Assembly: GCF_009728145.1 (NCBI RefSeq)
Contig: NZ_WOCA01000002.1
Coordinates: 248,001-312,000, forward strand
Direction: 5' to 3'
Source: Ornithinibacillus caprae
GTDB taxonomy: Bacteria; Bacillota; Bacilli; Bacillales; Amphibacillaceae
Length of the DNA stretch: 64,000 bases
The notes under the pieces were generated by a model that worked only from the letters and a program-made list of their open reading frames with translations, searched no databases and had not been told where the DNA came from. Shown here one piece after another: positions 1-9,109 of the stretch (position 1 is the first letter of the stretch; every line of letters starts with the position of its first letter). The translations under genes were made by a program, and so were the position numbers.

Positions 1-14
1 GTTTCTTTTCTGGT

Positions 15-473
15 TCATCCTTCCAACCCTTGCTTACTCGGAATTGCCTTCGTTTCCGTTTCATTCCGTACAAAATGTCCAGAGCCTAACCAAGCTGCCA
101 TCGCAAAGATTAAATAAATGGCTTGAGTAGCGTATGCCCCCTGTAAAAACACTTGTAACCCCATTCCTAATCCAAGTGCGGGAATAACTAGTAGAAATGT
201 ACGAAATATCCGTTCAAAGCCTTTATGTGGCGGAAGTGGCCATAGGCGTGAAAAGAAAATACCTAATGCTACACCTAGACCAGATACAACAAAAAGCTGC
301 AGAAGTACATTTGGTGTCGGAAAGGGCCATTCCATGATGTAATGCCCAATGAGGTAAAATACCTCTAAAAACAGCGTAATCCCGATCACTTTACGAAAAG
401 CGTTTATATTCATCCACGGGTGTGCCAAGTAGAGTAACACTACGCCAATTCCTAATAATATTGTCCAAATCAT
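15..473 (-). CDS. Conserved membrane protein of unknown function
   Basis: Predicted 152-residue integral membrane protein with about five hydrophobic segments (residues ~2-20, 25-45, 55-75, 93-113, 118-135) and a charged C-terminal tail. The ATG at 473 is preferred over an upstream in-frame TTG at 494 because a GGAAAGGAG ribosome binding site lies 7 nt before the ATG, inside the longer reading. It follows the VC_2705-type symporter by about 50 bp in the same direction and probably shares its transcript, so a link to that transporter is possible but not shown. I do not recognise the family. Confidence 0.6.
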   Translation of the reverse strand: MIWTILLGIGVVLLYLAHPWMNINAFRKVIGITLFLEVFYLIGHYIMEWPFPTPNVLLQLFVVSGLGVALGIFFSRLWPLPPHKGFERIFRTFLLVIPALGLGMGLQVFLQGAYATQAIYLIFAMAAWLGSGHFVRNETETKAIPSKQGLEG

Positions 474-522
474 GATTTGTCTCCTTTCCAACAACCTTCA
501 TTTTTACGACTCATCTAAACGT

Positions 523-2226
523 CTAGTCTTCTTTCGTAGCTGCGATTTCACCTTTATCATCCACCTCAGGTGCGCGCACATTTTCAATTAGCTGCTGAAT
601 TTCAACTGGTGGTGCTTGTGTATTTCGTGAAACGATGAAACTGACGATGAAATTCAGTATCATACCAACTATCCCAACACCTTGGGCATTGATTCCAAAG
701 AAGTTTTCTATAATCGGTCCATCTGTTCCGAATATGGATTCGGATAGAATGAGCCCGATCATGACTAAGGTAAAGGTCAATCCAGTTAAAATACCGGCAA
801 TCGCACCTTCTTTATTCATCCGCTTATCAAATATCCCTGTCAAAATAACTGGGAATAAGCTTGCAGCACCTAAACCAAATGCTAGTGCTACCACTTCTCC
901 AGCAAACCCGGGTGGATTGATCCCAACATAAGCAGCGATTAACAAGGCAACAAATAGGGTCATTCTACCAACACGGAGACGCTGTTTTTCTGATGCCTCT
1001 TTATTAAAAATTCGATAGTAAATATCATGGGATACCGCACTAGTCATGGTAATCAATAGCCCAGAGGCTGTTGAAAGGGCAGCGGCCAACCCACCAGCAG
1101 CAACTAGAGCAATAACAAACGGTGCTAGGTTTGCCACTTCAGGAGTGGACAGTACGATGATATCTCCATCAATCACGACTTCATTATTTTCACCACTCGT
1201 AAAGTTAATTTCTCCATCCCCATTTAAATCATTAAATTGTAATAACCCTGTTGTTTCCCATTTATTAACCCATTCAATGTCTTGAACTTCTTCAAGTGGT
1301 TTATCTGCAATGGTATTGATTAGATTATACTTTGCAAACGCGCCAACAGCAGGTGCAGTTAGATAGAGCAATGCAATAAATACGATTGCCCAAACCGCGG
1401 ACCATCTAGCAGAACGAACACTCTTAACTGTATAGAATCGGACGATTACATGTGGTAATCCTGCAGTTCCTGCCATTAAGGCTAAGGTGATCATAAATAC
1501 ATTGAGTAACGATAAATCGGTAAACGGTGCCATGTATTCTGTCATCCCTAGGTCAACTTGAATTTGACCAAGACGATCCACAATATCACTTCCCGTTATA
1601 GCAAGCTGTGGAATTGGATTTCCTGTCAGCTGAAAGGATATTGCAAATGCTGGAATAAGAAAGGCTAGGATGATAACAAAGTATTGAATGGCTTGTGTCC
1701 ACGTTACCCCTTTCATTCCACCAAGAAGTGAAAAGAATCCAACAATAGCCATTCCGATTAAAACACCGACAATAATATCCACCTGCAAATAGCGACTAAA
1801 TACGATTCCCACTCCACGCATTTGACCGGAAATATAGGTTAAAGAAATAAAGATTGTTGCAATGGCGGCTACGGCACGAGCGTTATTGGAGTAAAACCGA
1901 TCTCCGATAAAATCTGGCACGGTAAATTTTCCAAACTTACGTAAATACGGTGCTAGTAATAAGGCAAGTAGAACATATCCACCAGTCCATCCCATTAAAT
2001 AAATGGTGCCATCATATCCTAAAAAGGCAACCAGACCAGCCATGGAAATAAAGGATGCAGCAGACATCCAATCCGCAGCAATGGCAGCACCATTGGCTAC
2101 AGTAGGTACATTTTGACCGGCTACATAAAAACTAGATGTGTCACGAACCCGAGACCACCAGCCAATACCCGTATAAATTAAAAACGTAATTAAAACTAAT
2201 GTTATGGTAATTGCTTCTACAGTCAA
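523..2226 (-). CDS. Sodium:solute symporter, VC_2705-like (large subunit)
   Basis: A 567-residue SSS-family transporter, about 13 membrane helices, with the family-typical N-terminal stretch (FYVAGQNVPTVANGAAIAAD) and GTAGLPHVIVRFYTV. Members of this VC_2705-type subfamily are thought to import small monocarboxylates such as acetate, lactate or pyruvate with Na+, together with a DUF4212 small subunit, which is encoded 18 bp upstream. Start is TTG (2226) behind GGAGGG. Residues ~310-365 form a hydrophilic insertion carrying DLNGDGEIN, which resembles an EF-hand/dockerin Ca2+ loop and is likely extracytoplasmic. A cre box upstream of the small-subunit gene suggests CcpA control. Substrate is inferred from the family only. 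Confidence 0.88.
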   Translation of the reverse strand: MTVEAITITLVLITFLIYTGIGWWSRVRDTSSFYVAGQNVPTVANGAAIAADWMSAASFISMAGLVAFLGYDGTIYLMGWTGGYVLLALLLAPYLRKFGKFTVPDFIGDRFYSNNARAVAAIATIFISLTYISGQMRGVGIVFSRYLQVDIIVGVLIGMAIVGFFSLLGGMKGVTWTQAIQYFVIILAFLIPAFAISFQLTGNPIPQLAITGSDIVDRLGQIQVDLGMTEYMAPFTDLSLLNVFMITLALMAGTAGLPHVIVRFYTVKSVRSARWSAVWAIVFIALLYLTAPAVGAFAKYNLINTIADKPLEEVQDIEWVNKWETTGLLQFNDLNGDGEINFTSGENNEVVIDGDIIVLSTPEVANLAPFVIALVAAGGLAAALSTASGLLITMTSAVSHDIYYRIFNKEASEKQRLRVGRMTLFVALLIAAYVGINPPGFAGEVVALAFGLGAASLFPVILTGIFDKRMNKEGAIAGILTGLTFTLVMIGLILSESIFGTDGPIIENFFGINAQGVGIVGMILNFIVSFIVSRNTQAPPVEIQQLIENVRAPEVDDKGEIAATKED

Positions 2227-2244
2227 AGCTATCCCTCCTTTTCA

Positions 2245-2550
2245 TTATCCTACATTCGATTGTTTCTCATTTTTTACCTGATCTAAGTATTCTTTATCCA
2301 ATTTATCCATCCGAATGGCATAGATTAAAATTAAGGAAATAAAGACTAAAATTGCTCCTTGTTGTGCAATCCAAAATGAGAGTGAGATACCGAAAAACTG
2401 AACGTTACTTAATGGTTCAGCAAAGAGTATTCCTCCTCCAAACCCAACCAGTGCCCAAACAGCAAGCAGACCGCTAATTAATCTCAAATTTTTCTTCCAA
2501 TAACGTTTTTGCTTTTCATCGAGTGTTTTGTATCCTTCTTGTTTTTCCAA
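2245..2550 (-). CDS. DUF4212 symporter small subunit
   Basis: A 101-residue protein with two transmembrane helices (~28-48 and ~62-82) and the DUF4212 pattern: charged N-terminus with KRYWKKNLRL, then FFGISLSFWIAQQG, then a basic/acidic tail. In this family it is the small partner of the VC_2705-type symporter, and that gene follows directly. Start is TTG at 2550, with AAGGGAGGG 8 nt upstream; an ATG at 2554 is in another frame. A cre box lies about 40 bp upstream and a terminator for the preceding lytSR transcript lies between them, so this is the first gene of its own operon. Confidence 0.85.
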   Translation of the reverse strand: MEKQEGYKTLDEKQKRYWKKNLRLISGLLAVWALVGFGGGILFAEPLSNVQFFGISLSFWIAQQGAILVFISLILIYAIRMDKLDKEYLDQVKNEKQSNVG

Positions 2551-2589
2551 TCATAATCCCTCCCTTAGAATAGTTTTTATTAGCTATAA

Positions 2590-2603
2590 AGAAAACGCTT
2601 TCA
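2590..2603 (-). promoter_or_regulatory. cre box (CcpA site) for the DUF4212-symporter operon
   Basis: Read on the minus strand the site is TGAAAGCGTTTTCT, which matches the Bacillus catabolite-responsive element pattern TGWAARCGYTWWCA except for the last base. It sits about 40 bp before the TTG start of the small-subunit gene. CcpA repression of monocarboxylate uptake by glucose is therefore expected; this is inferred from the motif. Confidence 0.6.
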
Positions 2604-2610
2604 TTGATGA

Positions 2611-2650
2611 AATAAAAAAATACTGAATATTCAGCTTGTGATATTCAGTA
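2611..2650 (-). terminator. Terminator of the lytSR transcript
   Basis: A 9-bp perfect stem (TACTGAATA at 2621-2629 with TATTCAGTA at 2642-2650) is followed on the minus strand by seven T residues. It lies between the end of the response regulator gene and the cre box of the next operon. The stem is AT-rich, so termination may be leaky. Confidence 0.55.
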
Positions 2651-2735
2651 TATAAAAAAAATTCGATTAGATTTAAAAATGAACATAAATTGTAGGTTTT
2701 TACGTTTGAAATGTTAAAAACGGTGTGTAAATGAA

Positions 2736-3479
2736 TTATGGACTAATCCCTTCTAAAGCTTCAAATAATCCTTTAGCAGCTGTTCGGCTTACTGGGATAG
2801 TTGAATTTTCTTCATCTTTTATCACTAAATTATAGGCACCATTAAACCAAGGGGTTATTTCTTTGATGGCATCTATGTTTACTAAATAACTACGATGCGG
2901 ACGATAAAAGGGGAACCCAGTTAATTTATCTTCTAATTCCTTCAGGTTCATTTTTGTTTCCATCACATCATTTTTTAATGTGTGTATTTTAATCGATCTT
3001 CCATCACGTACAGCGAATCCAATTTGCTTTGGATCTACGACTACCATTTTTTCATCAATAGAAACTACCAATTTATCTATTTTCGGTTTCCTAGATACCT
3101 TTTGGGGAAGAGCTGATCGAACACGGTCCATAGCTGTTTGGAATCTAGCGTCATCAAAAGGCTTTAATAAATAATCCGTAGCTTGGAGATCAAAGGCTTG
3201 TACACCATAAGATTCATAGGCTGTTGTAAATACTATAAGTGGAGTCTTTTGTTGTGTTTGTTCATCACGAAGAATTTTAGCTACTTCTACACCATTTATT
3301 CCTGGCATATGAATATCGAGAAATATAACATCTGGTTGATATTCTTGATATAGTGTTAACAATTGCTCGCCGTTTTCTGCACTAGGGCATAGAAGAACAT
3401 CTTCTTCCTGCTGTAGTAGATATGCTAGTTCTTCTCGCGCTAATCGTTCATCTTCTACGATCATGGCATGTATTTTCAT
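2736..3479 (-). CDS. LytTR-type response regulator
   Basis: A 247-residue two-component regulator. The receiver domain (1-120) has the acidic pocket E9/D10, the phospho-acceptor D55 in VIFLDIHMPG, T87 and K106. The C-terminal LytTR DNA-binding domain (~140-245) includes FYRPHRSYLVNIDAI. It is encoded 19 bp after the cognate LytS-like kinase. LytTR regulators of this type (LytR, YpdB) often respond to pyruvate or related acids and activate transporter genes. With a symporter operon on each side, control of one or both is the obvious hypothesis. Confidence 0.85.
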   Translation of the reverse strand: MKIHAMIVEDERLAREELAYLLQQEEDVLLCPSAENGEQLLTLYQEYQPDVIFLDIHMPGINGVEVAKILRDEQTQQKTPLIVFTTAYESYGVQAFDLQATDYLLKPFDDARFQTAMDRVRSALPQKVSRKPKIDKLVVSIDEKMVVVDPKQIGFAVRDGRSIKIHTLKNDVMETKMNLKELEDKLTGFPFYRPHRSYLVNIDAIKEITPWFNGAYNLVIKDEENSTIPVSRTAAKGLFEALEGISP

Positions 3480-3498
3480 TGTTCACTTCCCTCCGTTT

Positions 3499-5277
3499 CT
3501 AGGTTACATGGTTTGCGGATTGAAAAGATTCCTGTTTAAAGGTATGCCGAATCGGTAAATAAAATGAAATCCTACTTCCCGCGTCTATGTTTTCTATATG
3601 TAATCTGTTATCGTTACCGAACATGCCTTTTATTCGCTGATTAATATTATATAGTGCGGTACCATTCCCGTCTTTTAGGTGTAATGGTTTTTCGCCTAAT
3701 AGTGGTAGCAAGTTCTCTGGAAAGCCCTGTCCATTGTCTGTAACGTTGCAATAGATTTGTTCGTTCACTTGAGTAATTTGAACGCGAACAACTCCCTTGC
3801 ATTGACAATCTTTAAGCCCGTGTTGAATGCTATTTTCTACTAGTGGCTGTAATGTAGCAGGGGGAATTAGTACGTCTTCTAATCCATCTTCTATATCAAT
3901 ATCCACCACGATTTGATCTGGGAATCTTGCTTTTACGATTTCAATATATGCATGTACATGCTCTAATTCACTTTTTAATGGTATTAAAGAGTCACTTGCG
4001 ATTTTTAAATTTGCTCGCATGTACTGGCTTAATTGGAAAAGTATATGACGGGCCTTTTCAGCATCAACTCGTAATAAGGAATGAATTAAATGGAATGTAT
4101 TGAATAGGAAATGAGGATTAATTTGCGCCTGTAAATTACGCATTTCCGCCTCCTTTAATAATTCTTTCATTCTTTCTGCTTCAAATCCGCTGATTTGGTT
4201 GGAAATAATCATTCCAAGCCCTTTTGCTAAAGCCACTTCAACGGCTCGTATTTGCTGAGAATGTCGAAAATAAAGATTGATTAAGCCGATAACTTCTCCA
4301 GATCGAAAAATAGGCACCATAATGGCTGTTTTCAGTGGACAAGCATCATACCGACATTGAATATCGCTCTGTTCATAAGCAACCTGAATTTCTCCTTGCT
4401 CTACCGCCTTGCGTGAGAGACGCATTTTTAACGGTTCCATTGAACGATGATGGTCATCGCCAAGTCCAACATGACTGAGCACCTGCGTTCGATCTGTAAC
4501 AGAAATCGCTGCGACATCCAGTTCTTGGTACAGTAACTGTGCCATTTTTTTCGCATTCATAGTTCCAGGTGCTTCCCTTAGTAGGGGCAATGCCTTTTCA
4601 GCAATGGATAAGGCACGATTTGTCTCGATGGCAGCTTCTCTTTCTGTTTCATTTAACGCGACACGAATCATCATCGTAAAAATCGCTAGTGCTACCGAAT
4701 TGGTAATTACAAGCGGTATTCCTATCGTATTCACAATTTCCACGCCGTTCTGTTGGTTTGGCAAAACCATTAATAGCATTCCCATATGTAGAACAGGTGG
4801 GAAAATACCTATAAATAGGGCTTTGTTTGGTGCTATGACTCGCTCTTCGGAAAAAAATTGCCCGGTTCCACCTGTAATGAGTCCTGCCATCGGATTAATG
4901 ATACAATTAGCTACCCAGGCATCACCTCCAAGGAAAGCGATGTAGATGCCGGAAACAATTCCAGCCCCAAGGCCAACCAATGGCCCTCCTAATAAACCAG
5001 CAATCATGACAACGACAAGGCTAAAACCAATTAGTACCTCATCGTTACCAATATCGATAACCAATGCTTTAATGATCAATTCTTCTCCATGCATGATTAC
5101 TCCAGCATGTGTCCCAACAATACTCATTAGTCCAAACACTAAGGAGTGGTAGATGACCGTTTTTATGGTAATATCTCGATCCAGTAGCGAGCGGAATCTA
5201 GGGATCCTGGTCAACATAAAAGCCATGAGTAATAACAGACCAATTCGCTGAAACAAGATAATCGTTAATTCAATCAT
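3499..5277 (-). CDS. LytS-like sensor histidine kinase
   Basis: A 592-residue membrane sensor kinase. Order of parts: 5TM-5TMR_LYT membrane sensor (~5-205), GAF domain (~225-365) with QCRYDACPLKTAIMVPI, His_kinase domain with the phospho-acceptor H389 in QAQINPHFLFNTFH, and a HATPase domain (LQPLVENSIQHGLK, DNGQGFP). It partners with the LytTR regulator encoded next. Its start overlaps the stop of the upstream symporter gene by ATGA, so symporter and sensor are translationally coupled. That suggests it senses the transported acid or reports transporter activity. Family members such as LytS and YpdA/BtsS are linked to pyruvate sensing. Confidence 0.87.
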   Translation of the reverse strand: MIELTIILFQRIGLLLLMAFMLTRIPRFRSLLDRDITIKTVIYHSLVFGLMSIVGTHAGVIMHGEELIIKALVIDIGNDEVLIGFSLVVVMIAGLLGGPLVGLGAGIVSGIYIAFLGGDAWVANCIINPMAGLITGGTGQFFSEERVIAPNKALFIGIFPPVLHMGMLLMVLPNQQNGVEIVNTIGIPLVITNSVALAIFTMMIRVALNETEREAAIETNRALSIAEKALPLLREAPGTMNAKKMAQLLYQELDVAAISVTDRTQVLSHVGLGDDHHRSMEPLKMRLSRKAVEQGEIQVAYEQSDIQCRYDACPLKTAIMVPIFRSGEVIGLINLYFRHSQQIRAVEVALAKGLGMIISNQISGFEAERMKELLKEAEMRNLQAQINPHFLFNTFHLIHSLLRVDAEKARHILFQLSQYMRANLKIASDSLIPLKSELEHVHAYIEIVKARFPDQIVVDIDIEDGLEDVLIPPATLQPLVENSIQHGLKDCQCKGVVRVQITQVNEQIYCNVTDNGQGFPENLLPLLGEKPLHLKDGNGTALYNINQRIKGMFGNDNRLHIENIDAGSRISFYLPIRHTFKQESFQSANHVT

Positions 5278-6776
5278 GTATCTCGACCTCCCATGCTTGC
5301 ATGGATTTTTACGATCATCTCCTTATACTTGCCTTGATCCCCATTGCGGTAGAAATAGGAAACAACAATAGCAGCTATAAATCCTAATGGAATGGCAATA
5401 ATTCCAGGATTATAAAGTGATATGATATGAAATCCCTCTGGACCAATGACGACTAATAATAAAGAAATTAGAAATCCTACTGATAGTACCGCATATGCAC
5501 CAACACGGTTAAAACGCTTCCAATAGAAAGTAAGAAGCAATAAAGGAAAAATCGTTGATGCAGCAACAGAAAAGGTGATCGAAACTAAATAGGCTACATT
5601 GCTATCTTCCAATCCAATGGATAGTCCAATGGCAATAAAACCTATTACCACTGCTGTTAATCGTGCAACAAAAAGTTGTTTGCGTTCACTTACTTTCTTT
5701 TTCATGAAATAGTGAAAGTATATATCATGGGCAAAAGCGGATGTGGCTGCAAAAATTAAGCCGGTAACGACGGCAATAATAGTTGCAAACGCAACTGCCA
5801 ATACAAATGCTACAAGGAAATCACCGCCTAGCACATCAGCTAAAAGGAAAATAGCTAAGTTTCCACCTGGATCAGAGTTTGCTAGACTATCCCAACCGAC
5901 AAGTCCAATGACTCCAACCCCTAAAATTAATGTCATTAGATAAAAGAACCCAATTAACCAAGTAGCTGACATCGCAGATAGACGAGCGTTTTTTGCATTT
6001 TTTACCGTTAAAAACCGAATTAAAATATGGGGAAGACCGGAAGTACCTAAAACTAAGGACAAGGTCAGTGATAGCATTTCAATTGGTTGTTCAAATAGAT
6101 TTCCTGGTAAGAAAAATTGTTCCCCTAATGGGCTTTCTTTTTTTGCTTGGTCATATAAGAAAGGGATGTCCCATTTCACCCATGACAATAAAATGAACAA
6201 CAAAAGCAATGTTCCAGACATCAAAAGCACAGTCTTTATTATTTGAACCCACGATGTTGCCACCATTCCTCCAAACACAACGTATATAGTCATTAGGGTA
6301 CCGATAATCCAAACGGAGGCTGCGTAATCCACACCTAATAACAAGCGGATTAATAGACCGGATGCTACTAATTGTGGAATCAGATATAAAATAGAAATAA
6401 TGATGCCAGTCGTTGCAACAGCAAACCGCATTCTCCGACCAGAAAAACGTACAGCAATCACATCGCCAATTGAGTACGTTCCTAGATGATGGACAGGTTC
6501 AGCGATCAGTAACAGTAAAATAACATAGGATACAAGAAATCCTGCAGCATATAAAAAACCATCATATCCATAGAAAGCAACTAATCCTGTTATTCCTAAA
6601 AAAGAAGCCGCGCTAATATAATCCCCTGCAATGGCCAGTCCGTTTTGAATCCCTGATAAACTTCCTGCGGCTACATAAAATTGATCGGTTGTTTTGCTTC
6701 GTTCAGCAGCCCAATGAGTGATAATTAGTGTACCGATGACAATTGCTAGAAAGAAAATGAAATATGTTAGATTCAT
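5274..6776 (-). CDS. Cation/acetate-type sodium:solute symporter (ActP/YwcA-like)
   Basis: A 500-residue SSS-family permease, about 13 helices, with FYVAAGSLSGIQNGLAIAGD at the N-terminus, FSGRRMRFAVATTG, and GTSGLPHILIRFLTVK. It most resembles the ActP/YwcA monocarboxylate group, which imports acetate, pyruvate or similar acids with a cation. It is preceded by a DUF485 gene (10 bp gap), the usual small partner of ActP-type symporters, and overlaps lytS by 4 bp. Substrate is not readable from sequence. It differs clearly from the VC_2705-type symporter downstream, so the locus has two non-redundant acid importers. Confidence 0.85.
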   Translation of the reverse strand: MNLTYFIFFLAIVIGTLIITHWAAERSKTTDQFYVAAGSLSGIQNGLAIAGDYISAASFLGITGLVAFYGYDGFLYAAGFLVSYVILLLLIAEPVHHLGTYSIGDVIAVRFSGRRMRFAVATTGIIISILYLIPQLVASGLLIRLLLGVDYAASVWIIGTLMTIYVVFGGMVATSWVQIIKTVLLMSGTLLLLFILLSWVKWDIPFLYDQAKKESPLGEQFFLPGNLFEQPIEMLSLTLSLVLGTSGLPHILIRFLTVKNAKNARLSAMSATWLIGFFYLMTLILGVGVIGLVGWDSLANSDPGGNLAIFLLADVLGGDFLVAFVLAVAFATIIAVVTGLIFAATSAFAHDIYFHYFMKKKVSERKQLFVARLTAVVIGFIAIGLSIGLEDSNVAYLVSITFSVAASTIFPLLLLTFYWKRFNRVGAYAVLSVGFLISLLLVVIGPEGFHIISLYNPGIIAIPLGFIAAIVVSYFYRNGDQGKYKEMIVKIHASMGGRDT

Positions 6777-6786
6777 AGATTAACCC

Positions 6787-7083
6787 CTAACGTGTTTTGC
6801 TTTCTGCTAATTTGTTTACCTGTTGTTCGATATCCTTCATTCGTTTCCAATGGATCCATCCTATTAACCAGGTTAATAGGAATAAAGAAAATACGTAGAA
6901 CCAAGCAAACATTCCACTAAATTTTGTCTGTATCGTAAAAAAGAGTAGTGGGAGAACAAGATAAAAGGTAAGAAAACAGGAAGACATGATGAAAAGGAAA
7001 CGATTCTTTTTTCGAACGATGTGTTGAAAATCTGAATGATTATATATGGAATCAATTGAATTGCGTTGATGATTATTATCCAT
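6787..7083 (-). CDS. DUF485 membrane protein
   Basis: A 98-residue protein with two helices (~32-55 and ~62-82) joined by a short loop, and charged ends; this is the DUF485 (YjcH-like) layout. Such proteins are co-encoded with ActP-type symporters. The ATG at 7083 is chosen because GGAAAGGGTG sits 7 nt upstream; an upstream in-frame ATG at 7104 would put that ribosome binding site inside the coding region. First gene of the symporter-lytSR operon. Confidence 0.75.
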   Translation of the reverse strand: MDNNHQRNSIDSIYNHSDFQHIVRKKNRFLFIMSSCFLTFYLVLPLLFFTIQTKFSGMFAWFYVFSLFLLTWLIGWIHWKRMKDIEQQVNKLAESKTR

Positions 7084-7130
7084 GATAGGCACCCTTTCCT
7101 TCATGAGTCGAATGGTTATTGCATGGGATA

Positions 7131-7160
7131 ATTATAAATTAAATGACGAATTTAAGTCAA
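7131..7160 (-). promoter_or_regulatory. Sigma-A promoter of the DUF485-symporter-lytSR operon
   Basis: On the minus strand: -35 TTGACT (7160-7155), 18-bp spacer, -10 TATAAT (7136-7131). Transcription would start near 7124, about 40 nt before the ATG at 7083. Confidence 0.6.
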
Positions 7161-7314
7161 TATTTCAAAAATTCATTTTATAGAAAATGTAGTCCATCTG
7201 CTTTTTTATTTCTGTTTCTTCTTTTGTACGGTATAATTAATATCATTACAACGGTACAGGAAATCGACTTAACCATATAGAGATTTCGAATAGTGTGTAG
7301 GGAGGAGATTACGT

Positions 7315-8118
7315 ATGTTAAATGTGTTAGATTTGAAAAAGATGAAACAGAACGAGGAAAAAATTACGATGGTCACAGCATATGATTATCCTTCAGCGAA
7401 ACAGGCAGAACAAGCAGAAGTAGATATGATCCTTGTCGGGGATTCATTGGGGATGGTTGTTTTAGGTTACGAGTCAACTGTTGAGGTTAAAGTGGAGGAC
7501 ATGGTCCATCATGGAAAAGCAGTAAAACGCGGTGCGCCAAATACGTTCACGGTTGTTGATATGCCATTTATGTCCTATCATATCTCTGTAGAAGACGCTT
7601 TACGTAATGCAGCGAAGATTTTCCAAGAAACCAATGCTCAAAGCTTAAAAATTGAAGGGGCATCAGAGGAGATCTTGCTTTTCATTAGAAGGTTAACAGA
7701 TGCAGGGATTCCGGTGGTTGCACACTTGGGGTTAACCCCACAATCTGTCAATGTACTTGGTGGCTTTAAGGTGCAAGGGAAGGACAAAGCAGCAGCTCAA
7801 AAACTTCTAGCAGATGCTAAGAAAGTACAGGAGCATGGGGCAGTTGCACTAGTATTAGAGTGTGTTCCAAAAGAATTGGCAGAAATGGTAACAGAATCCG
7901 TCAATATCCCAACAATTGGTATTGGCGCCGGCTTAAATTGTGATGGACAAGTATTGGTTTATCACGATATTATGAAATATGGTGTTGACCGCCTGCCGAA
8001 GTTTGTGAAATCGTATGCTGATTTTAATGTCCAAGGGACCCAAGCGCTAAAAGCATATGTCTCCGATGTAAAGCAAGAGCGTTTTCCAACGGATGAGCAT
8101 TCTTTTTTTAGTAAGTAA
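7315..8118 (+). CDS. panB: 3-methyl-2-oxobutanoate hydroxymethyltransferase
   Basis: PanB transfers a hydroxymethyl group from 5,10-methylene-THF to alpha-ketoisovalerate, giving ketopantoate, the first step of pantothenate synthesis. The 267-residue product has [19 protein letters not shown], the metal-binding LVGDSLGMV, the VVDMPFMSY segment, the catalytic glutamate in VALVLECVP, and [17 protein letters not shown]. Length is normal for the family. Start ATG follows GGGAGGAG. First gene of panB-panC-panD. Confidence 0.96.
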   Translation: MLNVLDLKKMKQNEEKITMVTAYDYPSAKQAEQAEVDMILVGDSLGMVVLGYESTVEVKVEDMVHHGKAVKRGAPNTFTVVDMPFMSYHISVEDALRNAAKIFQETNAQSLKIEGASEEILLFIRRLTDAGIPVVAHLGLTPQSVNVLGGFKVQGKDKAAAQKLLADAKKVQEHGAVALVLECVPKELAEMVTESVNIPTIGIGAGLNCDGQVLVYHDIMKYGVDRLPKFVKSYADFNVQGTQALKAYVSDVKQERFPTDEHSFFSK

Positions 8119-8148
8119 GGTAGCTTAGTAGTAAGGTGGGAGAAATAA

Positions 8149-9021
8149 ATGAAAGTAATCCGTTCGATTGAAGAGATGAAGCAATCGAGTAAATTTTTTC
8201 AAGAAGAAAAGAAGCAGATTGGATTTGTTCCAACGATGGGATTTCTTCACGAGGGACATTTAAACTTGATGAGAGAAGCGAAGAAAGAGAACGATGTGGT
8301 CGTAGCCAGTATTTTTGTTAATCCATTACAGTTTGGTCCGAATGAAGACTATGAAAAATATCCACGTGATGAGCAAGCGGATACACGACGTGCTGAAAAA
8401 GTAGGAGTCGATGTATTATTTATACCGTCTGTGGATGAAATGTATCCAAATCCAATGCTTATTCAAATGGGGATTAAAGAGCGAGTCGATGTTTTATGTG
8501 GTAGTTCCCGTCCTGGTCATTTTGATGGAGTGCTTACCGTATTAACGAAGTTATTTCATGTTGTTCGTCCAGACAGTGCATACTTCGGGTTAAAGGATGC
8601 ACAGCAAGTGGCTGTTGTGGATGCCTTAATCCGTGATTTAAACTTCTCAGTTAACATAGTAGGGTTACCGACTGTTAGAGAAGAAGACGGATTGGCAAAG
8701 AGTAGTCGTAATGTCAATCTATCTGAACAGGAGAGAAAAGAAGCAATTTGGATCTATAAAGGTTTACAAGCAGGACGTGAGCTCATGCTAACTGGTGAAA
8801 CAGATCCTGATCAAATAATCCGTGAAGTAACCAAATCGATTGAAGCCCATATTTCTGGGGAAATTGATTATGTCGAATTATTAAGTTATCCGTCATTAAA
8901 GCCAGTGACCTCGATCAATCAACAAGTAATTCTTGCTACTGCTGTATACTATAAGCAAGCTAGGTTGATAGATAATCTGCTTTTAGATAAAAACGGAGAC
9001 ATTATAGAGCGTTTTAACTAG
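8149..9021 (+). CDS. panC: Pantothenate synthetase
   Basis: PanC joins pantoate and beta-alanine using ATP. The 290-residue product shows the nucleotidyltransferase HIGH-type motif HEGHLNLM, FVPTMGFLHEGH, SIFVNPLQFGPNEDYEKYPR, the YFGLKDAQQ loop and KMSKS-like LAKSSRN. Starts 30 bp after panB with a GGTGGGAG ribosome binding site. The 88-bp gap to panD holds a copy of an intergenic repeat, unlike the tight spacing in many Bacillus pan operons. Confidence 0.96.
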   Translation: MKVIRSIEEMKQSSKFFQEEKKQIGFVPTMGFLHEGHLNLMREAKKENDVVVASIFVNPLQFGPNEDYEKYPRDEQADTRRAEKVGVDVLFIPSVDEMYPNPMLIQMGIKERVDVLCGSSRPGHFDGVLTVLTKLFHVVRPDSAYFGLKDAQQVAVVDALIRDLNFSVNIVGLPTVREEDGLAKSSRNVNLSEQERKEAIWIYKGLQAGRELMLTGETDPDQIIREVTKSIEAHISGEIDYVELLSYPSLKPVTSINQQVILATAVYYKQARLIDNLLLDKNGDIIERFN

Positions 9022-9023
9022 GA

Positions 9024-9090
9024 AGGAACTTTTGTATCCTGCAAAAGTACAACAAAGGCTATTTGTCATAAAAAGTTGGCTATAGCTTAG
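9024..9090 (+). repeat. Intergenic repeat family A, degenerate copy
   Basis: Contains ATCCTGCAAAAGTACAACA followed by AAGGCTATTTGTCATAAA and AGTTGGCTATAGC. It aligns with the better copies near 9.6, 10.6, 36.1 and 37.2 kb. It lies between panC and panD and may reduce or alter mRNA linkage of the two. Confidence 0.4.
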
Positions 9091-9109
9091 ATTACTAGGA
9101 GGAAATAGT

